DNA from: Rhodococcus sp. B50
GTDB lineage: Bacteria > Actinomycetota > Actinomycetes > Mycobacteriales > Mycobacteriaceae
Reading direction: 5' to 3'
Assembly (NCBI RefSeq): GCF_013602415.1
Contig: NZ_WPAG02000003.1
Location: 434,001-498,000, forward strand
Length of the DNA stretch: 64,000 nt
Position 1 is the first letter of the stretch; each line of letters begins with the position of its first letter. Below the pieces are notes generated by a model that was not told the origin of the DNA, did not search any database, and was given only the letters and a program-made list of their open reading frames with translations. Shown piece after piece: positions 43,400 to 52,304 of the stretch. The position numbers and the translations under genes are program-made.

Positions 43400-44084
43400 C
43401 GAGCAACTCCTGCAGTACACCCATGCCCGCCCCACGCTCACGGGTGTTCAACGAGTCCATGAGGTCAACCGCCACCACAGCGACGGGCACCACGCCCTCG
43501 GTACACGACAGGAGGGGGCGAGAGACCACACGGAGCGTCACCTCTCCTGCGAGATCAGGGACCAGACCGTACGCATCGACAAGTGTCTCGACGTGCGCGT
43601 CGAGAACATAACCGTCGACACCACTGGGGTGGCCTGTCGTCAGGCCGAACCTCGCCGCCATGCGCGGATCGGTGTCGAGTGCGGAGATGCCACCGGCGAC
43701 CAGAGCAGCCCCAGGGCCGGTCATCGTGTCACCCCACCCGCGCATCCGAAGGATTCTGGTGAAACGGCGGCGAGCGAGGTAGGCGATCGCGTCGGGAGTC
43801 GAACTGCGCATCCGCTCGAGCAGCCGGTCCTGATGTGCTGACGAGATCCCGTCTGCTCGTAGGCCTGAGAGGATCGACAACGCCGCCCACGCTCCGTGCT
43901 CGCTCCAGGGCCGGCCGCGCCGGCGGCGTGTCTGTGCGCAGCGGTGTACCGAAGGCGCGTCGAGCAGCAACGCCCGTCCTACCCGTCGTGCCACGACGAT
44001 GTCACCGGCCTGGGCGAGCCGCTCGACCTGACGCGTGCTCACCCCCAACGCGGTGGCCGCGTCCATGACCGACATCATGCTCAT
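43386..44084 (-). CDS. HTH regulator/antitoxin (AbiEi-like) of the nucleotidyltransferase
   Basis: The 232-residue protein opens with a MerR/excisionase-type helix-turn-helix (MDAATALGVSTRQVERLAQA) and a DAPSVHR segment, followed by an alpha/beta domain ending in a stretch (VDGYVLDAHVETLVDAYGLV) seen in AbiEi-like partners. It lies directly before and overlaps the nucleotidyltransferase gene. There is no room for a ribosome site: the ATG at 44084 abuts a perfect 13-bp inverted repeat, so the mRNA may be leaderless and the protein may shut off its own gene. Confidence 0.65.
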   Translation of the reverse strand: MSMMSVMDAATALGVSTRQVERLAQAGDIVVARRVGRALLLDAPSVHRCAQTRRRRGRPWSEHGAWAALSILSGLRADGISSAHQDRLLERMRSSTPDAIAYLARRRFTRILRMRGWGDTMTGPGAALVAGGISALDTDPRMAARFGLTTGHPSGVDGYVLDAHVETLVDAYGLVPDLAGEVTLRVVSRPLLSCTEGVVPVAVVAVDLMDSLNTRERGAGMGVLQELLDALR

Positions 44085-44116
44085 AAATATATGGTCGCAT
44101 AAACGACCATATATTT
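44085..44116. promoter_or_regulatory. 13-bp perfect inverted repeat operator abutting the start codon
   Basis: AAATATATGGTCG (44085-44097) pairs with CGACCATATATTT (44104-44116) around CATAAA. It ends next to the ATG of the HTH gene and is by far the most AT-rich palindrome nearby. It fits an autoregulatory operator of a toxin-antitoxin-like pair. Confidence 0.72.
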
Positions 44117-44817
44117 CCATGCCTCCAGACCACGGAGAATACGAACCCGGACAGCGGGCGGGTCGGCGCACAACTTCCGGTCGAGTGGCAGCGAATACCG
44201 CCAGAACACTCCGCTGCACAATGACGGATCATGGGCGGACCTGCCCACAGCGGCTGTCAAACAGATGCATAGACAGGAACCGCCGCCGGGTGATGCACAG
44301 CCGCCACAACTCGGGCACGCTGACGACGTGACAGACCCTCCTGAGCGCTGTGGCACCCGCCGACTCGGTTGCCGGCGTCGGGGGCCACTGTGTCGATCGA
44401 AGACGGTGAGACACCACCGCCGGAAGTCGGAGCCATCGCCGAATTCCCACTGCAGCAGGCGGCCGACCTGCCGCGGACACCGCTTTGACCGGCGGCCACG
44501 CGAACCGGCCGTCAGGCCGGGATGAAACTACGCCATGACACAGAGGCGGGCAGCGTTCTGCGACACGCGCTTACCCCCCCCAGGACGGATCCGAACACGG
44601 TGTTCCCGTCAGGTGAACAACGCCGGTGCCCGCACCCCGACCGCGGCCGCACGACCGGCTACCGCGCCAGCATCGACACTGCGGTAGCTCCGACCCGGCG
44701 CCAGCACAGCAGCGGCGAGGCCGCGGCTGCGCGCCACCGATCCATGACTGCGCAGTCGGCGTCGACACTGGTGCGGGCACATCTATCGGGACGGGCGCCG
44801 CTCCGAAAACACTGTAG
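44117..44817. other. gap without a recognised gene
   Basis: About 700 bases. Frames run through but show no family motif, ribosome site or biased composition that I can support. Confidence 0.4.
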
Positions 44818-45012
44818 GTGGACGTGCTCGACCAGGCCGAAGTCTGGGTCGAGCCCGATGTCGAGCTCGACCCGACTTATTACGAGCGCGGCACCGCAGC
44901 CCGCCGCCGCAACCACAAAACCCTCGAAGAACTCGCCGACGTCTACGACGAGATCGAACACCGAGCCGAGGCACTGCTCAACGAGTTGTTGGGAGCGATG
45001 GAGGAGCTGTGA
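44818..45012 (+). CDS. 64-residue hypothetical protein
   Basis: GTG 44818 opens a 64-residue frame rich in Glu and Asp, with TAARRRNHKTLEELADVYDE and ending RAEALLNELLGAMEEL. It looks helical and acidic at both ends. It lies before the DUF1016 nuclease on the same strand but 260 bases away. No family is recognised. Confidence 0.4.
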   Translation: MDVLDQAEVWVEPDVELDPTYYERGTAARRRNHKTLEELADVYDEIEHRAEALLNELLGAMEEL

Positions 45013-45274
45013 CCGCACCGCCAATGCCGGAGTCCGTGAGCGCGGCCGACACAGTGACGTTGGTGCGTGCACGCCACGCACGCCGCACATGCACATCGCC
45101 TCGGACCCGATACGCGGTCCGCCCGGCCGCCGTCGTACCTCTGAGCAAACAACTCCCAGCTCGGATCGAAGTCCGCCCCTGCCCTCCCAGATCACGTCCG
45201 TGACTGTCATGGGCGTACCGCCCAGCTCGGGGATCCCTGAACGGACACGTCGGGGTGGATGCAATGCTCGAGAC

Positions 45275-46342
45275 ATGGCAGAGCTCGAACCCACGGACTA
45301 CGCCGCGACGCTCGAGGAACTCAAGCGGCGTGTACACCAGGCGCGATATCAGGCGCAGCGGAAAGTGAACACCGAGCTGATCCGCCTCTACTGGCAGATC
45401 GGCCGCACGATCTTGGAGCGCCAGCAGACCGAGCGGTGGGGAAGCAAAGTGCTCTCCCGTCTCGCCACGGACCTACGCGCCGAGTTCCCCACCATGGAGG
45501 GCTTCTCCCGAGCGAACCTGTTCTACATGCGACGCTTCGCCGAGGCATGGCCCGACGAAGAAGCAATTGTCCAACGACCCGTTGGACAATTGCCGTGGGG
45601 TCACATCGCCGAACTTCTCGACAAGCTCGACAACCAGGACCTGCGCGAGTGGTACGCCGCCCGGGACGTCGAGCACGGATGGTCACGCTCGGTGCTCGCT
45701 CATCAGATCACCACCGGCCTCCACGACCGTCAAGGTGCTGCGCCCTCGAACTTCGGCTCCGCGCTCGAACAGCGGGACTCCGAGCTGGCGCAGCAGCTCA
45801 CCAAAGATCCGTTCGCGCTGGAATTCCTGGCAATCGACAGCGATGCGAGCGAGCGGGAACTCGAGGAGCGACTGGTCGCGCGGATCATCGACACGCTGCG
45901 CGAGTTGGGTCGGGGATTTGCATTCGTCGGTCGCCAAGTACATTTCGACGTCGACGGCGACGACTTCTACGTCGATCTGCTGTTCTTCCACATCGAACAG
46001 TTGCGTTACGTGGTCATCGAGCTCAAGACCACGAAGTTCGACCCGCGTGATGCCGGGCAACTCGGCTTCTACGTTGCTCTGGTCGAGGATCGACTGCGAA
46101 TCCACGACATACACCAGCCGACGGTGGGCATGCTCCTCGTGGCCGAGAAGAACGACACCGTCGTCCGCTACGCCCTGGCCGGCACCCCGCAGCCCGTCGC
46201 CGTTTCCCGATACGACCTCACCGCCTCCGCCCAGGCCGCTCTTCCCGCCGAAGAAGCCCTCACCCGGGTCGCCCTCGAGGTCACCTCCGACACCGTCGGC
46301 GAGGTTGCCACGGGGCCCGTGCCGCACACTGAACGCCCGTAG
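45275..46342 (+). CDS. DUF1016 (YhcG-type) PD-(D/E)XK nuclease-domain protein
   Basis: The 355-residue protein has an N-terminal DUF1016 helical domain (LIRLYWQIGRTILERQQTER, WGSKVLSRLATDLRAEFP and GFSRANLFYMRRFAEAW) and a C-terminal nuclease domain with VDGDDFYVDLLFFH near residue 228 and VVIELKTTKFDPRDAGQLGF near residue 247, giving the D...ExK catalytic set. Such proteins occur beside restriction-modification and other defence genes. ATG 45275 gives the normal family start; the open frame from 44522 is non-coding. No methylase or specificity gene is near, so it stands alone. Confidence 0.9.
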   Translation: MAELEPTDYAATLEELKRRVHQARYQAQRKVNTELIRLYWQIGRTILERQQTERWGSKVLSRLATDLRAEFPTMEGFSRANLFYMRRFAEAWPDEEAIVQRPVGQLPWGHIAELLDKLDNQDLREWYAARDVEHGWSRSVLAHQITTGLHDRQGAAPSNFGSALEQRDSELAQQLTKDPFALEFLAIDSDASERELEERLVARIIDTLRELGRGFAFVGRQVHFDVDGDDFYVDLLFFHIEQLRYVVIELKTTKFDPRDAGQLGFYVALVEDRLRIHDIHQPTVGMLLVAEKNDTVVRYALAGTPQPVAVSRYDLTASAQAALPAEEALTRVALEVTSDTVGEVATGPVPHTERP

Positions 46343-46629
46343 GACTTCCTACCCACCAGCCGAGAAGCGTGAGGGCTCGGTACTGCGATCAACCAACTGA
46401 CAGGCGGTGCCCCCCTTCGGGTGCTGTGGCTGGGTTCCGTGCGATTGCCCGAGTGTCGCGGCGAGGCTCATTTCGATAGTGTGACTACTCAATTACCTAT
46501 GACTCCCGAGCAGGTCGAGGTTCCCTGAGCGGGTCGAGCGATGACTCCCGACACCCTCACCGTCGGGGGTCGTCGTCACCGCAGCACCTCGGATCTGCTT
46601 CATCACGGGTCGGTGAATATGGTCGGTTC
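46343..46629. other. intergenic stretch with a short direct repeat
   Basis: ATGACTCCCGA occurs at 46499-46509 and again at 46541-46551. No gene is visible. Confidence 0.35.
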
Positions 46630-46833
46630 ATGACCGGAACCAAGCAGGCTGTCGAAAGCGCAGCCGAGGCGATGACCGACGAGGAACTGGACACAGCGAT
46701 TGCCGCGCTGCATGCCCGCGAACATGAACTTCTTACCGCTGGTCACGGCGAGGCGGCCTCGAGCCTGAACGACACAAAGATCGTGCTGCAGGCGATCCTG
46801 GACCGACGACACGGCCGAGACCAGATCAGCTAG
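46630..46833 (+). CDS. 67-residue hypothetical protein
   Basis: ATG 46630 opens a 67-residue frame that starts MTGTKQAVESAAEAMTDEEL and continues with DTAIAALHAREHELLTAG and ends LQAILDRRHGRDQIS. It is amphipathic and helical. There is only a weak ribosome site (GGTCGG). No family is recognised. It may be a small plasmid protein. Confidence 0.45.
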   Translation: MTGTKQAVESAAEAMTDEELDTAIAALHAREHELLTAGHGEAASSLNDTKIVLQAILDRRHGRDQIS

Positions 46834-47574
46834 TCGGGCATGTTGGCGCGATCCAGGACAGGCATGGGTAGATCATTCCGGCCTGCTGCGGTCGACCGTC
46901 CCGCGTATCGATGACAAGGCAACACACGGCTCGTCCTGGATCCGCATTCGTCAGCGCCCGCGCCCGCCCCACAGCCCGGTGCGGATCGCAGCGTCGACGA
47001 CCCCTCAAGACCGGTCAGGCCGACTCATCCACGGCCGCCACCCAGTGTCGGCAGCGACAAGCGGCGGCACCCTGACCGACCATCGAGACTGCCGCATATC
47101 CGCTCTCGGGGCGCGAAACGGCTCGGATGAGGGCAGGCCCCGCGAGGAGATCGGCCGGGCAGGGCCTTCCGGGTGGCCGTCCAAGGGCATGGGGAGTCCG
47201 GATCGGTCGCCATCCACGGCCCTGCGGCACATCCGACATCCGGGCACGCCCACCGTCCACCCACCGGGTGTGGAGATCATGCTCCCCCGGCATCGGTGAG
47301 TGCGCTGTCGCGGCCGGTGCCCGGCCGATCGGAGACGCCCGATCAGTGCGGGTCATTCCTCGTCGAGGTGACCTGCAACGGCCGGCCCAGCGGAGTGACG
47401 TAAGCCGGTGGACGTACGACGTGGCACCAGCGGACAAAACTCGAGTTCCACGCTTCGGATGCAAAGTCCCACCGCTCGAAGGCACCCACCTTCCTTACGG
47501 GAACCCTTCGTGCACAGCGTCGGGAACACCTGCTGCATCATGTTCCTCGGCTTCGCAGCGGTCCTGTCTCGAGA
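46834..47574. other. gap without a recognised gene
   Basis: About 740 bases between the small ORF and the tpg-like gene. Six-frame reading gives only arginine- and proline-rich frames typical of non-coding high-GC DNA. No structure noted. Confidence 0.4.
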
Positions 47575-48369
47575 TCAGTGCCAGGTGACATCGAGCTTGT
47601 CGATCGCGTCGAAGTGGAACCCGAACTGGTCACCGTAGACGTCGAAACCTTTGTTCTCCGGATAGTCCAGCGTGGCATGCCGTTCGAGGATCGCAACGAC
47701 CCGCGCCTGATCGTCGTCGGCCAAAGCCGCGGCCAGGGCCTTTGATTCCTCGGCGCTGAACGGTACATCCGAGTTACCGAAGTCCAGTGTGCGGGTGCGA
47801 TAGTCGTATCCGGATTCGTCGCCGTTGCGCACATGCACGCGACCGGTGACCCGAATGGTGGCTATCTTCGGTGTGCCGTCGGGGTTGAGGACGCCGGCCT
47901 TGTCCATGACGTCCTTCGCTTTGACGTCCTTGAGCTTCGACCGTGCATCGTTACGCAGCTCATTGGTTTTGCCCGACACGTATTTACGCACGGAGGACGG
48001 GCTACGGCCGATTTTCTTCGCGACCTCGTTCACTCCTCCGAGCCGCTGAATTGCGGCCCGGCGCTGCGCTAATTCGGCAACCTCGGCATGAGGGATGCGA
48101 CCTTGCTGCGCCCAGCGGCGCAGGGTCCGGTCCGAGGGTGGTGTCCGACCGGCATCGATCGCGGCCTGACGCACACCATCGTTGCCGATTTCGCTGCGAA
48201 GCTGCTTGACCGACACCCTGGATGTCAGACCTGCCAGTCCCCTGCTGGTCTCCTGCGCTTTCGCGATTCCGGCGGCCGCCGCAGCGGCGACGGTGACCTT
48301 CATACCGTCGAGACCGACAGTTTTCTGCGGGACAGACTTCGACCGCGGCTTCGGCAGGTGCAGAGCCAT
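47575..48369 (-). CDS. tpg: Tpg-like telomere terminal protein
   Basis: The 264-residue protein has two DNA-binding-like segments, GRTPPSDRTLRRWAQQG near residue 74 and VAKKIGRSPSSVRKYVSG near residue 116, and a C-terminal part with YRTRTLDFGNSDVPFSAEES and FDVYGDQFGFHFDAIDKLDV. The order HTH, basic linker, beta-rich end with a GF..F.AID..D tail recalls the Streptomyces terminal protein Tpg, which primes replication at linear ends; this protein is longer by an N-terminal extension of about 80 residues. Its ATG directly follows the TAG of the tap-like gene, with GAGGAGGA as ribosome site inside that gene's end. The assignment comes from remembered Streptomyces sequences and from the paired partner. 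Confidence 0.65.
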   Translation of the reverse strand: MALHLPKPRSKSVPQKTVGLDGMKVTVAAAAAAGIAKAQETSRGLAGLTSRVSVKQLRSEIGNDGVRQAAIDAGRTPPSDRTLRRWAQQGRIPHAEVAELAQRRAAIQRLGGVNEVAKKIGRSPSSVRKYVSGKTNELRNDARSKLKDVKAKDVMDKAGVLNPDGTPKIATIRVTGRVHVRNGDESGYDYRTRTLDFGNSDVPFSAEESKALAAALADDDQARVVAILERHATLDYPENKGFDVYGDQFGFHFDAIDKLDVTWH

Positions 48370-50181
48370 CTAGTCCTCCTCGTCCGGGGAACCGTAGGCC
48401 GCGGCAATCGCGAGACGAACGTCATGGGTGGTCTCGGCGGAGGCGAACGACAGCAGCATCTCGTCTGTCAGCTCGACCTTCTTCTCCAAGGTCATCTTGC
48501 CGAGCGCGTCGCTGTCGTCGGCAAGGTCCTGCCCCTCCCCCACCAGATACACCCAGGAATCGGTCATGGTGCGGATCGGCCAGCGTCCGGTTTCGCGGGC
48601 GATACGCATGGCGACGCGGCGACCGCGCCAGCGGCAGTGCGCCATGATTGCGGCCCGCCACAGTGGCTGGTGGTGATGTTGCATGCGAGTGGCGGTCCAC
48701 ATGTCCGGGTTGACCATCCGACCGACGTAGCCCTTGTAGCAGGCCCCAAGGAAGCGTTTCATCGCCATGTCATCGGTGTCCACTGCCACCGCGCGAGCTT
48801 CACGCAGCACCTTGGCCCACTTGTCCAACGCCCGGCCTTGCTCCTCGTAGACCCACGCTTCGGAGACATCGAGATCATCGATATCGAGGCCCATCCCACC
48901 GTCTGCGATCGGTGCGCACAGTCCTTCGAGACTGACCGTAGTGAGCCACGTCTGCACAGGCTGGTCGTCAAGCATCGCAGGATGCGGCAGTGGCAGCTTC
49001 TCCGGCAACGCATACTGGGCTGCCGCGGGTAGGCTCACCCGCCAAATACCGAAGGCAGGCTTATCGACTGCCGCGGCATTTGCGGCCTCGACGCCGGTGA
49101 GATTACGAACGCGGCCGTAGCCGAAAGACAACATTCCGGCCGAGGCAAGGTAGGCGGCGCGCTGGTCGATAGTGACCAATACCGTTGCTCCGTCGAGGTC
49201 GTCGACATCCGGGACCCGGGACCACCCGGCCGGCGGCTCGAAGTCTCCGCGGGGAGCTCCGTCGATCGGTGGAATCGGGCCACCCGCAGTGACGACGATG
49301 CCTTTGCCGGTGCGCAGGCGCTCACGGCGGATCTTGTCGAGGACCGCAGCACCGGTACGGGCCGGGGTCGGTCCCGGCAGGGTGCCGAGATGGTTGACGG
49401 ACCAGGCGAGTCGACGGCCGAGTTCTCGTGCGGCGGATCGATCATCGTCAGGGAGATAGGTGCCGACGGTAGGGTTGCCGAGGATACCCATGTCCCCCAC
49501 CCGGTTGCCCCAGCCGAAGTCCTTGTTCCAGTAGGTCCAGACATAGGGCTCGAGGACGAGATCGACCATCTGTGTGGCTTTTCCGACTTTGCGAGTCAGG
49601 TGCACGACGAAGCCGGGATCACCGCGTAGTTCCCAGCCGGAGGAAACCAGTGGGGGCAGGGTTGCGGCGATCGCTTGGGTCAGTTCGGAGGCAGCGCGCC
49701 GGCGCAATTGTTCGAGGTCGTCGACGTCGTCTTCGCTGCCAGGATCGATCGTCCAGCCGAGCTGGGCGCAGGAGTCGATGCCGACGAACCACACTTGCGC
49801 GGTGAGTCCGTGCGGGGTCAGCGCCGCCCAATGCAGCAGTTTGTCCAACTTCTCGATCGTGTTGACCGGGCCGGTCAGCCGGACGCCCGACGGCGTGTAA
49901 GTTGCCTCGGCGGTGACGATGATCGCGTGACCGTCTGCTTCTTCAGTGACAGGTAGGGACTCCCACGGCCGAACCTCGACCGGGGGATCTTCCGTCTCGG
50001 CGATGCGGGCAGCAACAACGGTGTCGGACTGGGCGGTGTCGACATCGACCGACGTGAAGTCTTCCGCTGGCGTACCCGGCGTCTCGGACGCAGGTTCTTC
50101 GGATACAGGTGTCTCGGCCGACGTCTTCGCCACTTCGGATTCGAGATCGAAAAGGGCGAACTGGTCGTCGATTCCACTCAT
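48370..50181 (-). CDS. tap: Tap-like telomere-associated protein
   Basis: The 603-residue protein starts with an acidic linker (to about residue 80) and then has a conserved body: WFVGIDSCAQLGW, VLVTIDQRAAYLASAGMLSF near residue 330, KRFLGACYKGYVGRM near residue 490 and IRTMTDSWVYLVGEG near residue 550. D-x-x-x-x-Y, K-x-x-x-x-x-x-Y-x-G and TDS resemble motifs A, B and C of family-B polymerases, and the Streptomyces Tap shows comparable blocks. Tap recruits the terminal protein to linear ends. The Tap N-terminal helix-turn-helix seems absent. ATG 50181 follows GGTGAG; a GTG at 50235 next to the parB stop is an alternative start. Confidence 0.65.
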   Translation of the reverse strand: MSGIDDQFALFDLESEVAKTSAETPVSEEPASETPGTPAEDFTSVDVDTAQSDTVVAARIAETEDPPVEVRPWESLPVTEEADGHAIIVTAEATYTPSGVRLTGPVNTIEKLDKLLHWAALTPHGLTAQVWFVGIDSCAQLGWTIDPGSEDDVDDLEQLRRRAASELTQAIAATLPPLVSSGWELRGDPGFVVHLTRKVGKATQMVDLVLEPYVWTYWNKDFGWGNRVGDMGILGNPTVGTYLPDDDRSAARELGRRLAWSVNHLGTLPGPTPARTGAAVLDKIRRERLRTGKGIVVTAGGPIPPIDGAPRGDFEPPAGWSRVPDVDDLDGATVLVTIDQRAAYLASAGMLSFGYGRVRNLTGVEAANAAAVDKPAFGIWRVSLPAAAQYALPEKLPLPHPAMLDDQPVQTWLTTVSLEGLCAPIADGGMGLDIDDLDVSEAWVYEEQGRALDKWAKVLREARAVAVDTDDMAMKRFLGACYKGYVGRMVNPDMWTATRMQHHHQPLWRAAIMAHCRWRGRRVAMRIARETGRWPIRTMTDSWVYLVGEGQDLADDSDALGKMTLEKKVELTDEMLLSFASAETTHDVRLAIAAAYGSPDEED

Positions 50182-50235
50182 CGGCTCACCACTGCAGTCC
50201 TTTGCGATCCACCGGTCGTGTTCCCCGAGTTGCAC

Positions 50236-51162
50236 CTAGAGGAGTTCGAGTGCATCGATGAGTTTGCGGCGCTCGTCGTCGGTGAAGTGTTTGCGCACCG
50301 CCGCGGCGAGGACATCCGGATCGGCGCGGAGCCGTTTGAGGGCCTGCGCGATCTTGTCGGCCGCCTCGACCGGGCCGGCGGGGTCTTTCTCCGGCCGCTG
50401 GTCGGGCTCGGCCGAGTCGACCTGATCCGTCGTCGGGGCGGGATCGGGGTTCTGCGCCGCCTGCCAGGCAGCGACCTGCTCTTCGAGCGGAACCCGCGCC
50501 AGCGAACGCGCCTGCCGCACCGCCAGATCCCCGGCGCGCAGGGCTGCCTGCAGTTCGGGAGCGAGCTTGAGCAGGGCCCGTCGTTGGGACACCCAGCCCT
50601 TGGACCGGCCGAGCTTGTGCGCCGCGGCATCGGCGCTGCCGAACTCGGCGACCATCAACTCGACGGCCTTGGCTTCTTCGAGCACATCGAAATCGCGCCG
50701 GTCGATGTTCTCACTCGTTGCCGCCCACAGGATTTCGCCCTTGTCGACGGCGATGCTGTCGCGCAGGACCACATCGAGGCCGGGGCGGCCGTACTTCTGG
50801 GCGGCGGCCAGACGCCGGTTGCCGTTGACGACGATATAGCGCGCTTGGCCGAGGTCGTCGTCGTCTTCGGGCCACAGTTTCAGCCAGGCGCTGCGACTGA
50901 CCACGGTTCCCGGTTGCAGTTGCCGGTCGACGATGGTCGCCAGATCGGACAGGTCTCCGAGTTCGTCGCGGGGATTGCGGGGGTTGGCGATGAGCTGGTC
51001 GACGGGCACATCGGCGAGCAACTGCCCTTCGCCCGGCACCGGCGCGGAGGCGGGTGTGCCGGAAGCGGATTTGGCCGGGGTGCGTTTGCGGTCGACCGGA
51101 GAATTGTCGCCGACCGCGCCGACCAGAGCGGCGAAGTTCGCGCGCCCACCCTTCGGTGCCAT
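50236..51162 (-). CDS. parB: ParB-family partition protein
   Basis: The 308-residue protein has a ParB N domain with VPVDQLIANPRNPRDELGDL near residue 50 and ARYIVVNGNRRLAAAQKYG near residue 107, where the CTP-binding box II normally reads GERR and here reads GNRR. It is followed by a helix-turn-helix (AAAHKLGRSKGWVSQRRALL near residue 178) and a C-terminal charged helix (dimerisation). ParB proteins bind parS palindromes and spread as CTP-dependent clamps. Its ATG overlaps the parA stop (TGATG). The 14 palindromes upstream of parA are the likely binding sites. Confidence 0.93.
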   Translation of the reverse strand: MAPKGGRANFAALVGAVGDNSPVDRKRTPAKSASGTPASAPVPGEGQLLADVPVDQLIANPRNPRDELGDLSDLATIVDRQLQPGTVVSRSAWLKLWPEDDDDLGQARYIVVNGNRRLAAAQKYGRPGLDVVLRDSIAVDKGEILWAATSENIDRRDFDVLEEAKAVELMVAEFGSADAAAHKLGRSKGWVSQRRALLKLAPELQAALRAGDLAVRQARSLARVPLEEQVAAWQAAQNPDPAPTTDQVDSAEPDQRPEKDPAGPVEAADKIAQALKRLRADPDVLAAAVRKHFTDDERRKLIDALELL

Positions 51163-51872
51163 CAGCGACCCTCGTCCGCGAGCTCGAGGCTGAGCTTGTA
51201 GAAGTCCTCCCGTGCCTGCAGCGAGACGCGGTTGGCTTCGTATTCGGTGACGACGCGGCCTTCGGCGGCGGCGCGGGTATGCACCTTGTAATGCCGGATC
51301 ACCGTGCGCGCCAAAGGCCAGCCGTTGGCCTGGACGAACGCGCGGGTCTGTTCGAGGTCGACCTTGCCGTCGCGGGGGTCCCAATTGTTCACCACGACAA
51401 TAAAATTCTTGCCGAGTGGTTCGATGACCTGCTTGATGGTCCGCGCCGTCGGATCGAAACACAACGGTTCGGGTTCGATCGGCACGATGACCAGATCGGC
51501 GACGTCGAGGACCGCGCGCAGCGCGTCGGCGGAAGTGCCGGTGCCGAGCACGTCGGTGCCGTCGTCGGTGCCGGACAGGTCGATCCAGCCGGGGGTGTCG
51601 ACGTAGACGTGTTTGATGCCGGGCAGTTTGTCGAGATTGCGCAGCACGTCGAGGTTGTCGTGGACCTGGTCGATCAGAAACGGCAACTCTTCGACGCGCG
51701 AAGCCCACCACACCGCCGAGCCTTGGGGATCCACGGAGATCGCCGCGACCGGGGACTGGACATCATCGTCATCACCTGCGGTGAGGACATCGGCTTTGAC
51801 AGCGGCGAGATTCATGGTCAGGGTGGATTTTCCGACCCCGCCTTTTTGGTTGAGCATGACGTGCACAGCCAT
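51162..51872 (-). CDS. parA: ParA-family partition ATPase
   Basis: The 236-residue protein starts VMLNQKGGVGKSTLTMNLAA, the deviant Walker A with the signature lysine, and continues with ISVDPQGSAVWWA (A' motif) and HVYVDTPGWIDLSG (Walker B). It has no N-terminal helix-turn-helix, so it is of the Soj or short-plasmid kind. GGAGGT precedes the ATG at normal spacing. A small C-rich hairpin (CCCCC-ACCGC-GGGGG, 51893-51907 on the - strand) sits in the leader. It drives DNA segregation together with ParB. Confidence 0.95.
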   Translation of the reverse strand: MAVHVMLNQKGGVGKSTLTMNLAAVKADVLTAGDDDDVQSPVAAISVDPQGSAVWWASRVEELPFLIDQVHDNLDVLRNLDKLPGIKHVYVDTPGWIDLSGTDDGTDVLGTGTSADALRAVLDVADLVIVPIEPEPLCFDPTARTIKQVIEPLGKNFIVVVNNWDPRDGKVDLEQTRAFVQANGWPLARTVIRHYKVHTRAAAEGRVVTEYEANRVSLQAREDFYKLSLELADEGR

Positions 51873-52061
51873 CGGTTACCTCCGTATGCTTCACCCCCGC
51901 GGTGGGGGCTACTTCGGACTCGCATCGTCATCTCCTGGCCGAGAAGACGATTGCGCCTGCACCACTGTAACGATTGCGATCCAGGGTGTCTGCGGCGCGC
52001 CACTCGTACAATAGACCCTTACAGGTCTACCGAACAACCTTTTCGCCGTATCATCGCAACT

Positions 52062-52304
52062 GTGCTGCGCTACCTGACTTTGCACGAAGTTGCCGACCGG
52101 GTCGGCATCACCTACAACACCGCCAAAGGCTATCTACGCAAAGGTGTTCTGCCGCAAGCGGATGCGTCGATCGGACCCCGGTTCGGTTGGCTCCCTGAGA
52201 CTGTCGACGCGTGGATGGAAACGCGGCCGGGCCGAGGTCGACGGATACATCGAGGCACTCCCCCAACTCGCGTTCGTCTGCGTACTGGCCCGGATAATTT
52301 GTGA
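52062..52304 (+). CDS. small helix-turn-helix (MerR/excisionase-like) protein
   Basis: GTG 52062 opens an 80-residue frame: MLRYLTLHEVADRVGITYNT, then AKGYLRKGVLPQADASIGP and RFGWLPETVDAWMETRPGRG. It is a winged HTH_17-type domain as found in excisionases and small plasmid regulators. It is divergent from parA, with no visible ribosome site. It may repress parAB or the replication region. The end of the frame is arginine-rich and could be unstructured. Start uncertain. Confidence 0.65.
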   Translation: MLRYLTLHEVADRVGITYNTAKGYLRKGVLPQADASIGPRFGWLPETVDAWMETRPGRGRRIHRGTPPTRVRLRTGPDNL

